From assembly GCF_036226765.1 (NCBI RefSeq), contig NZ_CP109017.1, forward strand, positions 6,759,001-6,823,000: a stretch of 64,000 bases of DNA. The letters run 5' to 3'. A program made the translations under genes and the position numbers. A model generated the notes under the pieces. That model did not search any database. It had not been told where the DNA came from and worked only from the letters and a program-made list of their open reading frames with translations. The stretch comes from Streptomyces sp. NBC_00670 (GTDB lineage: Bacteria; Actinomycetota; Actinomycetes; Streptomycetales; Streptomycetaceae). Below are positions 16,691 to 24,582 of this stretch, in pieces. Numbering within the stretch: the stretch's first letter is position 1; each line of letters begins with the position of its first letter.

Positions 16691-17773
16691 ATGCGCTCGC
16701 CGAACATCCGCCGTACCTGTGCCGCCCTGGCCGCCGCCACCTCGCTCGCCCTCGCCCTGACCGCGTGCGGTGGCACCACCAAGAACGACGTCAAGGACGA
16801 CGGCGGTTCGAACAACTCGGCCGGCAAGGCCGACCCGAACGCCGCGACGAAGAAGGGCCTGACGGTCGCCTTCCTGCCCAAGCAGGTCAACAACCCGTAC
16901 TTCACCGTCGCCGACAAGGGCGGCGAGAAGGCCGTCAAGGAGCTCGGCTCCACCTACAAGGAGGTCGGCCCGAACAGCGCCACCGACACCTCCGGCCAGG
17001 TCTCCTACGTCAACACGCTGACCCAGCAGCAGGTCGACGCCATGGCCGTCTCCGCGCAGGACCCGGGCGCGCTGTGCACCGCGCTCAAGCAGGCGATGAC
17101 CAACAAGATCAAGGTCGTCACCTACGACTCGGACACCAAGACCGACTGCCGCAACGCCTTCATCTCGCAGGCCTCCGCCGAGGACCTCGGCCGCACCGAG
17201 GTGCAGCTCATGGCCGAGCAGATCGGCTACAAGGGCGAGATCGCGATCCTGTCCGCCGCGCAGACCGCGACGAACCAGAACACCTGGATCGACTTCATGA
17301 AGGACGAGCTGAAGAAGGACAAGTACAAGGACATCAAGCTCGTCAAGGTCGCCTACGGCAACGACGACGCCCAGCAGTCCTTCCAGCAGACCCAGGGCCT
17401 GCTGCAGGAGCACCCCAAGCTGAAGGGCATCATCTCCCCGACCACCGTCGGCATCAAGGCGGCCGCCCAGTACCTGTCCGGCTCGAAGTACAAGGGCAAG
17501 GTCAAGCTGACCGGCCTCGGCACGCCGAACGACATGCGCAAGTACGTCAAGAACGGCACCGTCGAGGCGTTCGAGCTGTGGGACCCGGCGAAGCTCGGCG
17601 AGCTCGCCGCCCGCACCGCCGTCGCGCTGTCCTCCGGGCAGATCACCGGCAAGGAGGGCGAGACCTTCAAGGCCGGCGACCTGGGCGAGTACACGATCGG
17701 CAAGGACGGCGTGATCGCGCTCGGCAAGCCGACCGTGTTCGACAAGAAGAACATCGACCAGTTCGACTTCTGA
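16691..17773 (+). CDS. rhaS: rhamnose ABC importer substrate-binding lipoprotein
   Basis: A 360-residue periplasmic-binding-type lipoprotein. The signal peptide (MRSPNIRRTCAALAAATS...) ends in the lipobox LTAC, so the Cys near residue 26 is lipidated and the protein is held on the outer face of the membrane. The mature part is a type I sugar-binding fold (FLPKQVNNPYF, TYDSDT, GLGTPNDMRKYV), matching autoinducer-2/rhamnose-binding proteins. ATG 16691 has AAAGGAC upstream. It is the fourth gene of the transport operon; a 12-bp tandem repeat begins at its stop codon. Confidence 0.93.
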   Translation: MRSPNIRRTCAALAAATSLALALTACGGTTKNDVKDDGGSNNSAGKADPNAATKKGLTVAFLPKQVNNPYFTVADKGGEKAVKELGSTYKEVGPNSATDTSGQVSYVNTLTQQQVDAMAVSAQDPGALCTALKQAMTNKIKVVTYDSDTKTDCRNAFISQASAEDLGRTEVQLMAEQIGYKGEIAILSAAQTATNQNTWIDFMKDELKKDKYKDIKLVKVAYGNDDAQQSFQQTQGLLQEHPKLKGIISPTTVGIKAAAQYLSGSKYKGKVKLTGLGTPNDMRKYVKNGTVEAFELWDPAKLGELAARTAVALSSGQITGKEGETFKAGDLGEYTIGKDGVIALGKPTVFDKKNIDQFDF

Positions 17774-17816
17774 TCCGGGCTCTGATCCGGGTTCTGATCC
17801 AACCTCTGATCAACGG
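17769..17816. repeat. four tandem 12-bp units at the rhaS stop codon
   Basis: The unit TCTGATCCGGGC is repeated four times with increasing divergence (TCTGATCCGGGC, TCTGATCCGGGT, TCTGATCCAACC, TCTGATCAACGG). The first unit holds the rhaS stop, and because the period is a multiple of three each later unit also has an in-frame TGA. Confidence 0.85.
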
Positions 17817-17851
17817 CCGCATGCTGGCTTATTCTTCACTGATCGTTCAAC

Positions 17852-17873
17852 CTCGCCGAGGCTTCACGGCGAG
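17852..17873. terminator. hairpin between rhaS and rhaM
   Basis: CTCGCCG-N8-CGGCGAG is a 7-bp stem without a T-run. It may reduce read-through from the transport genes or stabilise the upstream mRNA. Confidence 0.3.
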
Positions 17874-17957
17874 CGCGGGCCGGTCGTACGATCGGTGGCC
17901 GCAAGGTCACCGGCCGTCCGGCCGGCCCGCTTCACCCCTCAAGGGAGCGGTAGTTCC

Positions 17958-18281
17958 ATGCAGCGCGTCTGTTTCCTGCTCAAGGTCCGGGAGGACCGCA
18001 TCGCCGAGTACCGTGAGCGGCATGCCTCGGTGTGGCCGGAGATGCGCGCGGCACTGTCGGCGACCGGCTGGCACAACTACTCCCTCTTCCTGCGCGAGGA
18101 CGACGGCCTGCTCGTCGGTTACCTGGAGACCGAGGACTTCGAGGCGGCCAAGGCCGGCATGGAGGCCACCGAGGTCAACGGCCGCTGGCAGGCCGAGATG
18201 GGCCCGCTGTTCGAGGCGCTCGACGGGAGCCGTCCCGACGAGGCGATGAAACCGCTGACCGAGGTCTTCCACCTGGCCTGA
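17958..18281 (+). CDS. rhaM: L-rhamnose mutarotase
   Basis: A 107-residue RhaM protein that interconverts the alpha and beta anomers of L-rhamnose so that the isomerase gets its preferred form. The three residues described for the E. coli enzyme fall at identical positions: His22 (RERHASVW), Tyr41 (GWHNYSLF) and Trp76 (NGRWQAEM). ATG 17958 follows AAGGGAG by 10 nt; 21 extra upstream residues are unsupported. It lies between the transport genes and the LacI regulator on the same strand. Confidence 0.95.
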   Translation: MQRVCFLLKVREDRIAEYRERHASVWPEMRAALSATGWHNYSLFLREDDGLLVGYLETEDFEAAKAGMEATEVNGRWQAEMGPLFEALDGSRPDEAMKPLTEVFHLA

Positions 18282-18342
18282 GCGGCCACGTTCTTCCGTC
18301 TCACCGCCTCGCCCGCGCACTTACTCTGGAGGTACCTGCCCC

Positions 18343-19368
18343 ATGGCCCATTCGGTGGGTATCAAGGACGTCGCCCGCGCCGCCGGAGTCTCCGTGGGCA
18401 CGGTCTCCAACGTCATCAACCGGCCCGACACGGTCGCCTCCGAGACCCGCGCCCGGGTGCTCTCCGCGATCGACCGGCTCGGCTACGTCCGCAGCGAGTC
18501 CGCCCGCCAGCTGCGGGCCGGCCGCAGCCGGATCATGGGGCTGCTCGTGCTCGACATGGGCAACCCCTTCTTCGTCGACGTCACCCGCGGCGCCGAACGT
18601 GCCGCGCGGGACGCCGGGCTCGGCGTGATGGTCTGCAACAGCGCCCAGAGCACGGGCGAGGAGGCCGAGTACCTCGCCCTCTTCGCCGAACAGCGGGTGC
18701 GGGGCGTGCTGCTGACGCCGACCGACGCGAGCGGGCGCAACATCGACGCGTTCCGGCGCCACCAGATCCCGTTCGTCCTCGTCGACCGGGTCGCCGAGGG
18801 CACCACCGAGTGCTCGGTCTCCGTCGACGACGTCGCGGGCGGGGCGCTCGCGGTGCGGCATCTGGTCGACGCGGGGCACCGCTCGATCGCGTACGTCAGC
18901 GGGCCGTCCGGGCTCAACCAGGTGCGCGACCGGCGGACGGGCGCGCTGAACGCGCTGGCCGAGGCGGGGCTCGGCGAGGACGTCCTGCGCGAACTGCCCA
19001 CCGAGCGGCTCGACGTGGCGGCGGGGCGGGACGCGGGGGCGCGGCTGCTGGGTCTGGCCGACCGGCCCACCGCGGTGTTCTGCGCGAACGACCTGCTGGC
19101 GCTGGGGGTGCTGCAGGCGATGTTCTCGGCGGGGGTGAGGGTGCCGGACGACCTCGCGATCGTCGGGTACGACGACATCGAGTTCGCGGCGGCGGCCGCG
19201 GTGCCGTTGACGTCGGTGCGGCAGCCGGCGGTGACGATGGGGGCGCTGGCGGCGGAGCTGCTCCTGGAGGAGACGGAGGCGGAGACGGCGTCCCGCCCGC
19301 ACGAACACCGACGGGTCGTCCTCCAACCGGAACTGGTGGTCCGCCGCTCGAGCCTGTCGCTGCGCTGA
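18343..19368 (+). CDS. LacI family regulator, probable rhamnose repressor
   Basis: A 341-residue LacI-family protein. The N-terminal helix-turn-helix and hinge read IKDVARAAGVSVGTVSNVINRP and then ESARQLRAGRS (residues ~6-63). The effector domain is periplasmic-binding-like (VDDVAGGALAVRHL, FCANDLLALG, VGYDDIEFAAAAAVPLTSVRQP). TGGAGG precedes ATG 18343. As the only regulator in the rha cluster it is the natural candidate to bind the paired palindromes between rhaI and rhaT. The inducer is probably rhamnose or rhamnulose (inference). Confidence 0.9.
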   Translation: MAHSVGIKDVARAAGVSVGTVSNVINRPDTVASETRARVLSAIDRLGYVRSESARQLRAGRSRIMGLLVLDMGNPFFVDVTRGAERAARDAGLGVMVCNSAQSTGEEAEYLALFAEQRVRGVLLTPTDASGRNIDAFRRHQIPFVLVDRVAEGTTECSVSVDDVAGGALAVRHLVDAGHRSIAYVSGPSGLNQVRDRRTGALNALAEAGLGEDVLRELPTERLDVAAGRDAGARLLGLADRPTAVFCANDLLALGVLQAMFSAGVRVPDDLAIVGYDDIEFAAAAAVPLTSVRQPAVTMGALAAELLLEETEAETASRPHEHRRVVLQPELVVRRSSLSLR

Positions 19369-19383
19369 GGGGGGTCCCCTTCG

Positions 19384-19562
19384 TTTCCTCGCCCCCGCCG
19401 CCCCTACCCTTCCCGTCCCCGGGGGGCAAGCCCCCGGACCCCCGAAAAGATCGCGCAGTTCCCCGCGCCCCTTGATAGGGGCGCGGGGAACTGCGCAACG
19501 GGGTTCAAGGGGCGGAGCCCCTTGAAGGGATGGGACGGGTAGGGGCGGCGGGGGCGAGGAAA
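19384..19562. repeat. nested palindromic intergenic element (copy A)
   Basis: A 179-bp element bounded by perfect 26-bp inverted repeats (19384-19409 and 19537-19562). Inside are three more hairpins: GGGGGC/GCCCCC (19422-19435), a perfect 20-bp stem GCGCAGTTCCCCGCGCCCCT with 4-nt loop (19453-19496), and TTCAAGGGGC/GCCCCTTGAA (19504-19526). It fills the gap between two convergent genes and has no coding content. Closely related copies occur at 49583-49798 and 53753-54063. Confidence 0.9.
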
Positions 19563-19569
19563 CCGGGCC

Positions 19570-20292
19570 TCAGCCACCGTTTCCGGTCACCCGCGGCAGC
19601 GCCCTCGCGGCGCACACCCTCCCCGCCTGCGCGAGCAACACATGCATCCGCTCCGACATCTGCGCCACGTCGTCCGCCGGCCGATGAAACGTCAGCCGCA
19701 CATCCCCATGCCCCCGCACTCGCTCCACCCGCAACGTCAGCCCATGCCGGTCCACGGCCAACGGCCGCACCCGCACCGCCCCCTGCAACCGCTCCCGCCC
19801 CACCAGCCGGCTCAACCTCTCCACCGCCTCCGGATGGCAGTCCGCGAGATGCGTCAGCAACCGCGCCTCCGCCCCCGCCAGCGGATCCGGCTCGGCGGCG
19901 GCGTACTCGTCGAGATCGACGAGGACCGCCCCCGACGCCTGCCGCAGCACCACCCGCGTGGGCCGGAACACCAGGTGTTCCTCCTCCAGCGCGCACCACC
20001 CCGCCAGCCACAGCCGCGCGCGGATCCGCGCCCGCACCGGCACGGGCGCGACATCGGCGAACTCCAGCACCACCGACGGCTCGCCCCGCGGCGCACAGAC
20101 CGCCGCGGTGAGCAGTCCGCTGTCCTCGGGCACGGTCAGCAGGATTCTGCCGTCGGCGTCGACGCGGTGCGCGCCGACGAACTCCTCCTTGCCGCCCTCC
20201 GAGGTCACCGCGCAGCTCCACGCGGTGGCCGGCACCGTGCGGGCGCGTTCCGCCGCGGCGGGCGCCGCCGTCCAGGTGTGAGGGTCACCCAT
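19570..20292 (-). CDS. iron-regulated DUF2470 domain protein
   Basis: A 240-residue protein with an N-terminal flavin-reductase/PNPOx-like region and a C-terminal DUF2470 domain (ARLLTHLADCHPEAV to VRLTFHRPADD). DUF2470 also occurs at the end of HugZ-type heme-degrading enzymes, so a heme or iron role is plausible but unproven. ATG 20292 has AAGGAGG 7 nt upstream, favoured over a TTG at 20298. The promoter carries a near-consensus iron box (20305-20323), so expression should be repressed by a DmdR1/IdeR-type regulator when iron is plentiful. Probably monocistronic. Confidence 0.8.
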   Translation of the reverse strand: MGDPHTWTAAPAAAERARTVPATAWSCAVTSEGGKEEFVGAHRVDADGRILLTVPEDSGLLTAAVCAPRGEPSVVLEFADVAPVPVRARIRARLWLAGWCALEEEHLVFRPTRVVLRQASGAVLVDLDEYAAAEPDPLAGAEARLLTHLADCHPEAVERLSRLVGRERLQGAVRVRPLAVDRHGLTLRVERVRGHGDVRLTFHRPADDVAQMSERMHVLLAQAGRVCAARALPRVTGNGG

Positions 20293-20304
20293 GCCCAAGC
20301 CTCC

Positions 20305-20323
20305 TTAGGTAAGCCTCACCTAA
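20305..20323. promoter_or_regulatory. iron box (DmdR1/IdeR/DtxR operator)
   Basis: Minus strand TTAGGTGAGGCTTACCTAA matches the DtxR-family consensus TTAGGTTAGGCTAACCTAA at 17 of 19 positions. It overlaps the -10 box on one side and the ribosome binding site on the other, an ideal repression position. Confidence 0.85.
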
Positions 20324-20350
20324 CTTACCGAAGATCGGGGAGTACGCCAA
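20322..20350 (-). promoter_or_regulatory. promoter of the DUF2470 gene
   Basis: Minus-strand TTGGCG (20345-20350), 17-bp spacer, TAAGTT (20322-20327). The -10 runs into the iron box, so a bound repressor would exclude RNA polymerase. Confidence 0.55.
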
Positions 20351-20377
20351 CCACAACCGCCGAGCGCGCGGCGGACG

Positions 20378-20986
20378 TCAGGGAGAAATGGCCCCCAACA
20401 GCGCCCGTACACACAGATCCCGCACCTGCTCCCGGCTCGGCTCCCCGTGTCGCAGCCACTCCAGGCACACCGCCGTGGTGAACGCCAGCCAGCCCCGCAC
20501 CGCCATCCGCAGCTCGGGCCGCTCCTCGGTGGTCCAGCCGAACTCCGGGTCGGCCGCGAGCGCGGCGAGGATCTGCCGCTCCTGGGCGGCCAGCGACCGC
20601 CGGTAGACCTCGCGCACCGCCTGGTCACCGGCCGCGTCGGCGCGGTGGAAGGCGCGGAAGCCGTGCGCGTGCTCCGCCACGTAACCGAGGAAGGTGTCGA
20701 GCCCGGCGGGCAGTTGCGCGCGTACGGACACGCCCGGAACGGCGGCCGTCATCCGCAGCATCCGCTCGCTCTCGCGCGCGACGACGGCGGCGAAGAAGTC
20801 CCGCTTGGTGGGGAAGTAGTGGTACAGCAGCCCGCGCGACACACCCGCGATCTCGGCGACCTGCTCGATCCACACGTCGTCGTAGGGATCGTCGGAGAAG
20901 AGCCGCGCCCCGACCGCGAGCAATTGCTCCCGCCGCTCCTGCGTACTCAACCGCCGCCGCACCCGCGCCTTGCCCCCGTCGGTCAT
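20378..20986 (-). CDS. TetR family transcriptional regulator
   Basis: A 202-residue TetR protein. The DNA-binding domain spans residues ~14-62 (STQERREQLLAVGARLFSDD, then IAGVSRGLLYHYFPTKRDFF). The C-terminal ligand domain is a generic TetR fold (HAHGFRAFHRADAAGD). ATG 20986 lacks a Shine-Dalgarno but has TACAGT 6 nt upstream, so the mRNA may be leaderless. The 28 in-frame residues upstream are unlikely to be real. Neither flanking gene is an obvious partner; the target is unknown. Confidence 0.88.
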   Translation of the reverse strand: MTDGGKARVRRRLSTQERREQLLAVGARLFSDDPYDDVWIEQVAEIAGVSRGLLYHYFPTKRDFFAAVVARESERMLRMTAAVPGVSVRAQLPAGLDTFLGYVAEHAHGFRAFHRADAAGDQAVREVYRRSLAAQERQILAALAADPEFGWTTEERPELRMAVRGWLAFTTAVCLEWLRHGEPSREQVRDLCVRALLGAISP

Positions 20987-21029
20987 GCCCGCACTGTACT
21001 GTCCCGCCCCGGCACCCCGTCCCCGGTGC

Positions 21030-22148
21030 TCAGCGCGCCTGAACCCGGTCGAAGAGGGCGACCGCCGCACCGGGGTCCGCGCTGACGAGCCGTTCCAGAC
21101 CGTCCGCGGTCATCCTGGCCCACCGGCCGGCCCGGGCCCACATCCGTTCCTCGAAGGCGCGGACGGCGTCGTCCGGATCCGCGGGACCGGCGGCGAGGGC
21201 CTCGGCGAGTTCGGCACCCTCCAGCATCGCGAGGTTCGCGCCCGCCCCCAGCGGCGGCATCAGATGGGCGGCGTCGCCCAGCAGCGTCACCCCGGGCACG
21301 TGGGGCCAGGTGTGGGACACGGGGAGCACGTGGAGCGGACGGTGGACGAAGGCGGAGCCGCGGCGGAGGAGGTCGAGGACGGGGGGAGCCCACCCGTCGA
21401 ACAGGGCCAGCAGATGGGCGCGTACGGCTTCGGCGTCCGCCAGGTCCAGGTCCGCGTGCCAGTCCAGCGGCGCCCGGAACTGGGCGTACACCTTCACGTG
21501 GCCGCCGCTGTTGCGCTGCGCGACGAGGGCCCGGTGCACGCCGTACACCGCGAGGGAACCGTCGCCGACCAGCCGGGCGAGGTCCGGGTGCCGGGTGTCG
21601 ACGTCGTCGAGGGAGGTCTCGACCGCGGTGACGCCGGTGTAGCGCGGTGTCGCCGGTGAGAGGGCGGGGCGGACCCGGGACCAGGCGCCGTCCGCGCCGA
21701 CGACGAGGTCGAACGGCTCCCGCCGCCCGTCCGCGAAGTGGACCAGTACGCCGTCCCGTCCCCCCGGCGCCACCCGCGTCACGCCCCGGCCCCACCGGAC
21801 GTCGAGGGGCCCGAGCAGCAGGTCGCGCAGGTGCCCCCGGTCGATCTCGGGGTTGGCGAGCTCCTTGGGGCCGGGCCGCCAGTCGCGCAGCACGGTGCCG
21901 TCCGGGTCCAGGATGCGCATGGCCTGCCCCTCGGGACGGGACAGCGCCCGGAACTCCGGCAGCAGCCCCGCCTTCTCCAACGCCGCCTGACCCAGCCCTC
22001 TCTGGAGGTCGAGCGTGCCGCCCGGGGGACGGGCGGCGGGGTGCGGATCGCGTTCGAGGACGGTGACGGGGTGGCCGTGGCGGTGCAGGACGCGCGCGAA
22101 GGTGAGCCCTCCCGGGCCGCCGCCGACCACGGCGATACGTTGTCTCAT
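21030..22148 (-). CDS. FAD-dependent monooxygenase, TetX-like group
   Basis: A 372-residue class A flavoprotein monooxygenase. FAD/NAD(P)H motifs: GGGPGGLTFARVL (residues ~8-20), the conserved DG strand VVGADGAWSRVRPAL, and GDAAHLMPPLGAGANLAM near residue 290. The last motif is close to the TetX tetracycline-modifying group and its many environmental relatives. It hydroxylates an aromatic or polyketide-like substrate that cannot be named from sequence. ATG 22148 has no Shine-Dalgarno; TACGGT lies 8 nt upstream. It is divergent from a TetR gene with palindromes between them, the usual design for a ligand-inducible detoxification or tailoring enzyme. Confidence 0.88.
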   Translation of the reverse strand: MRQRIAVVGGGPGGLTFARVLHRHGHPVTVLERDPHPAARPPGGTLDLQRGLGQAALEKAGLLPEFRALSRPEGQAMRILDPDGTVLRDWRPGPKELANPEIDRGHLRDLLLGPLDVRWGRGVTRVAPGGRDGVLVHFADGRREPFDLVVGADGAWSRVRPALSPATPRYTGVTAVETSLDDVDTRHPDLARLVGDGSLAVYGVHRALVAQRNSGGHVKVYAQFRAPLDWHADLDLADAEAVRAHLLALFDGWAPPVLDLLRRGSAFVHRPLHVLPVSHTWPHVPGVTLLGDAAHLMPPLGAGANLAMLEGAELAEALAAGPADPDDAVRAFEERMWARAGRWARMTADGLERLVSADPGAAVALFDRVQAR

Positions 22149-22150
22149 GG

Positions 22151-22200
22151 CGATACACCGTATCGGTGCCCTACGGCGCATCGCAAGGTCGGTACGGTGT
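22151..22200. promoter_or_regulatory. divergent promoter/operator of monooxygenase and TetR
   Basis: CGATAC-ACC-GTATCG (22151-22165) is a perfect palindrome 2 bp from the monooxygenase ATG. The octamer TACGGTGT occurs on both strands as an inverted pair, at 22155-22162 (minus) and 22193-22200 (plus), just before each start codon. These look like paired -10 boxes of leaderless transcripts with a TetR operator over one of them. Confidence 0.55.
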
Positions 22201-22204
22201 CCCC

Positions 22205-22897
22205 ATGACTGTCTGGGACCGGCCGGAGCCGCCGAACCACCCCGTGCCGCTCGACCGGGAGCGGATCGTCGCCGCCGCCGTCGCACTGGCCGACGAGGGC
22301 GGCCTGGAGGCGGTGTCGCTGCGCAAGGTCGCCGCCCGCCTGGACGCCGGCCCGATGCGGCTGTACCGGTACATCGCCACCAAGGAGGAGCTGTTCGACC
22401 TCATGGTGGACGAGGTCCAGGCCGAGATCGTCCCCGAGGAGCCCGCCGGTGACTGGCGCGAGGCGTTGCGGGGCCTCGCCCACCGCACCCGGCGGGCCGC
22501 GCTCCGCCACGAATGGCTGGCCGACCTCCTCGGCAGCCGCCCCGCCTTCGGCCCGAACGGCCTCGCCCTGAGCGAGTCCACCCTGGCCGCCCTCGACGGC
22601 CTCGCCGACATCGACACCGTCATGCGCGCGGTGGAGACGGTCAGCGCCTACTACATCGGCGCGATCAGACGCGAAGTCACCAATCTGCGCGCCGAACGCG
22701 CCACCGGCCTGACCGAGCACGACTGGCAACGCACCCGCGGCCCCCACCTCACCCGCATGCTGGCCACGGGCCGCTTCCCCACCCTGTCCAAGGCAGTCCA
22801 CGACGCCACGGACATGGCTCCCGAGACCTCCTTCACGACCGGCCTGGACTGGGTCCTCGACGCCGTGGCCGTCCGGCTCGACCGGCCGCCGGCCTGA
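22205..22897 (+). CDS. TetR family regulator (TetR_C type)
   Basis: A 230-residue regulator of the subgroup with the tetracycline-repressor C-terminal domain. Residues ~13-62 hold the helix-turn-helix (RERIVAAAVALADEGGLEAV, SLRKVAARLDAGPMRLYRYIATKEELFDLMVDEV). The C-terminal part (LADLLGSRPAFGPNGLALSE) is the ligand pocket. ATG 22205 lacks a Shine-Dalgarno and is preceded by TACGGT. Divergent position strongly suggests control of the flavin monooxygenase gene. Confidence 0.88.
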   Translation: MTVWDRPEPPNHPVPLDRERIVAAAVALADEGGLEAVSLRKVAARLDAGPMRLYRYIATKEELFDLMVDEVQAEIVPEEPAGDWREALRGLAHRTRRAALRHEWLADLLGSRPAFGPNGLALSESTLAALDGLADIDTVMRAVETVSAYYIGAIRREVTNLRAERATGLTEHDWQRTRGPHLTRMLATGRFPTLSKAVHDATDMAPETSFTTGLDWVLDAVAVRLDRPPA

Positions 22898-23043
22898 CGC
22901 CCGGTCCTCGTCCGGGGCTCCACTCCCGATGCTTGACGGCGGTTCGGTGCGGGACCAGACTGGCGACGTTATTGAACCCACGTACAACACGAGGCGTGCG
23001 CCGGGGTGTCGTACCGGTCTGCCGCGCCGAGGGGGAGGGCGTC

Positions 23044-24582
23044 ATGGCCCGGACGACGGCAGGCGCATCCGAAGTGTGGGACGGGCTTCCCAGGGGGTTC
23101 CGCAGTGCGGAGCTCGGGTGGCCCGAGCTGGGGCGCATACCGCATCCGCCGCGTCGGCTGCCCGTCGGCGGGGATCTGCTCGGGGCCGACGCGCGGCGGC
23201 CGTTGCAGGATTCGATGCGGTACGCGCGGATGCTCGGGCCCGTCTTCCGGCGCAAGGTGTTCCGGCGGGAGTTCGTGTTCGTGTGGGGCACCCGGTACGC
23301 CGCCGACATGGCCGACGAGTCACGGTTCGCCAAGCACGTCGGCCTCGGCGTGGCCAATCTGCGCCCCGTCGCCGGGGACGGCCTCTTCACCGCGTACAAC
23401 CACGAGCCGAACTGGCAACTCGCGCACGACGTGCTCGCCCCCGGATTCAGCCGGGAGGCGATGGGCGGCTACCACCCGATGATGCTGGACGTCGCCGAAC
23501 GGCTGATCGACCGCTGGGACGCGGAGGAGGCGGCGGGCCGCGTCGTCGACGTGCCCGCCGACATGACCAAGCTGACCCTGGAGACGATCGCCCGCACCGG
23601 CTTCGGCCACGACTTCGGCTCGTTCGAACGCGCCCGCCCGCACCCCTTCGTCACCGCGATGGTGGGCACCCTCACCTACGCCCAGCGCCGCAACGCCGTC
23701 CCCGGACCGCTCGCCCCGCTGCTCCTGCGCGCCGCCGCCCGCCGCAACGAGGACGACATCGCGCTGCTCAACCGTACGGTCGACGCGGTGATCGCCGCCC
23801 GCCGCGGCACCGGCGGCGACGGCGGCGGCGACCTCCTCGACCGGATGCTCGACACCACGCACCCGGAGACCGGCGAACGGCTCGCCCCGGAGAACGTGCG
23901 CCGCCAGGTCATCACCTTCCTCGTCGCCGGGCACGAGACCACCTCCGGCGCGCTCTCCTTCGCCCTGCACCACCTCTCCCTGCACCCGGAGACCGCCGCC
24001 CGCGCCCGCGCCGAGGTCGACGCGGTGTGGGGCGACACCCCCCGCCCCGACTACGCCCAGGTCGCCCGGCTGCGCCACGTACGCCGGGTGCTGGACGAGT
24101 CGCTGCGGCTGTGGCCCACCGCGCCCGCCTTCGCCCGCGAGGCGCGCGAGGACACCGTGCTCGCGGAGGAGCACCCGATGCGGCGCGGCGCGTGGGCGCT
24201 CGTCCTCACCGCGATGCTGCACCGGGACCCCGAGGTGTGGGGAGCGGACCCGGAACGGTTCGACCCGGACCGGTTCGAGCCCGCCGCCGTACGGGCCCGG
24301 CCCGCGCACACCTTCAAGCCGTTCGGCACCGGGGCGCGCGCCTGCATCGGCCGGCAGTTCGCGCTGCACGAGGCCACGCTCGTCCTCGGACTGCTGCTGC
24401 GCCGCTACGAGCTGCGGCCGGACCCCGCCTACCGGCTGCGGGTCGCGGAACGGCTGACGCTGATGCCACAGGGACTGCGGATCGGGCTGGAGAGGCGGCG
24501 GACCACCGGAGCCCCTACGGCTCCGGCGCGGGCGGACGCCTCCTCAGCTCCGCGCTGTCCAGTGCACCGGACGGCCGAGTGA
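23044..24582 (+). CDS. cytochrome P450, CYP102 (BM3 heme-domain)-like, no reductase
   Basis: A 512-residue P450 whose closest known pattern is the heme domain of CYP102A1 (P450 BM3). Shared stretches: GDGLFTAYNHEPNW with the Phe equivalent to BM3 F87 at residue 115, the I-helix AGHETTSGALSFALHHL, the K-helix ExxR in DESLRLWPTAPAF, and the heme-binding FGTGARACIG with the thiolate Cys at residue 434. BM3 continues into a CPR reductase; here the protein ends soon after, with a Pro/Ala-rich tail, as in CYP102B proteins. ATG 23044 follows a GAGGG-rich site. Expected to hydroxylate fatty-acid-like substrates using separate redox partners. Its 3' end overlaps the opposing gene by 39 bp. Confidence 0.92.
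   Translation: MARTTAGASEVWDGLPRGFRSAELGWPELGRIPHPPRRLPVGGDLLGADARRPLQDSMRYARMLGPVFRRKVFRREFVFVWGTRYAADMADESRFAKHVGLGVANLRPVAGDGLFTAYNHEPNWQLAHDVLAPGFSREAMGGYHPMMLDVAERLIDRWDAEEAAGRVVDVPADMTKLTLETIARTGFGHDFGSFERARPHPFVTAMVGTLTYAQRRNAVPGPLAPLLLRAAARRNEDDIALLNRTVDAVIAARRGTGGDGGGDLLDRMLDTTHPETGERLAPENVRRQVITFLVAGHETTSGALSFALHHLSLHPETAARARAEVDAVWGDTPRPDYAQVARLRHVRRVLDESLRLWPTAPAFAREAREDTVLAEEHPMRRGAWALVLTAMLHRDPEVWGADPERFDPDRFEPAAVRARPAHTFKPFGTGARACIGRQFALHEATLVLGLLLRRYELRPDPAYRLRVAERLTLMPQGLRIGLERRRTTGAPTAPARADASSAPRCPVHRTAE

Noticed and set aside
22513..24582. A 689-codon frame extending the P450
   Set aside because: The upstream part overlaps the TetR gene in another frame; P450 homology and a ribosome binding site start at 23044.
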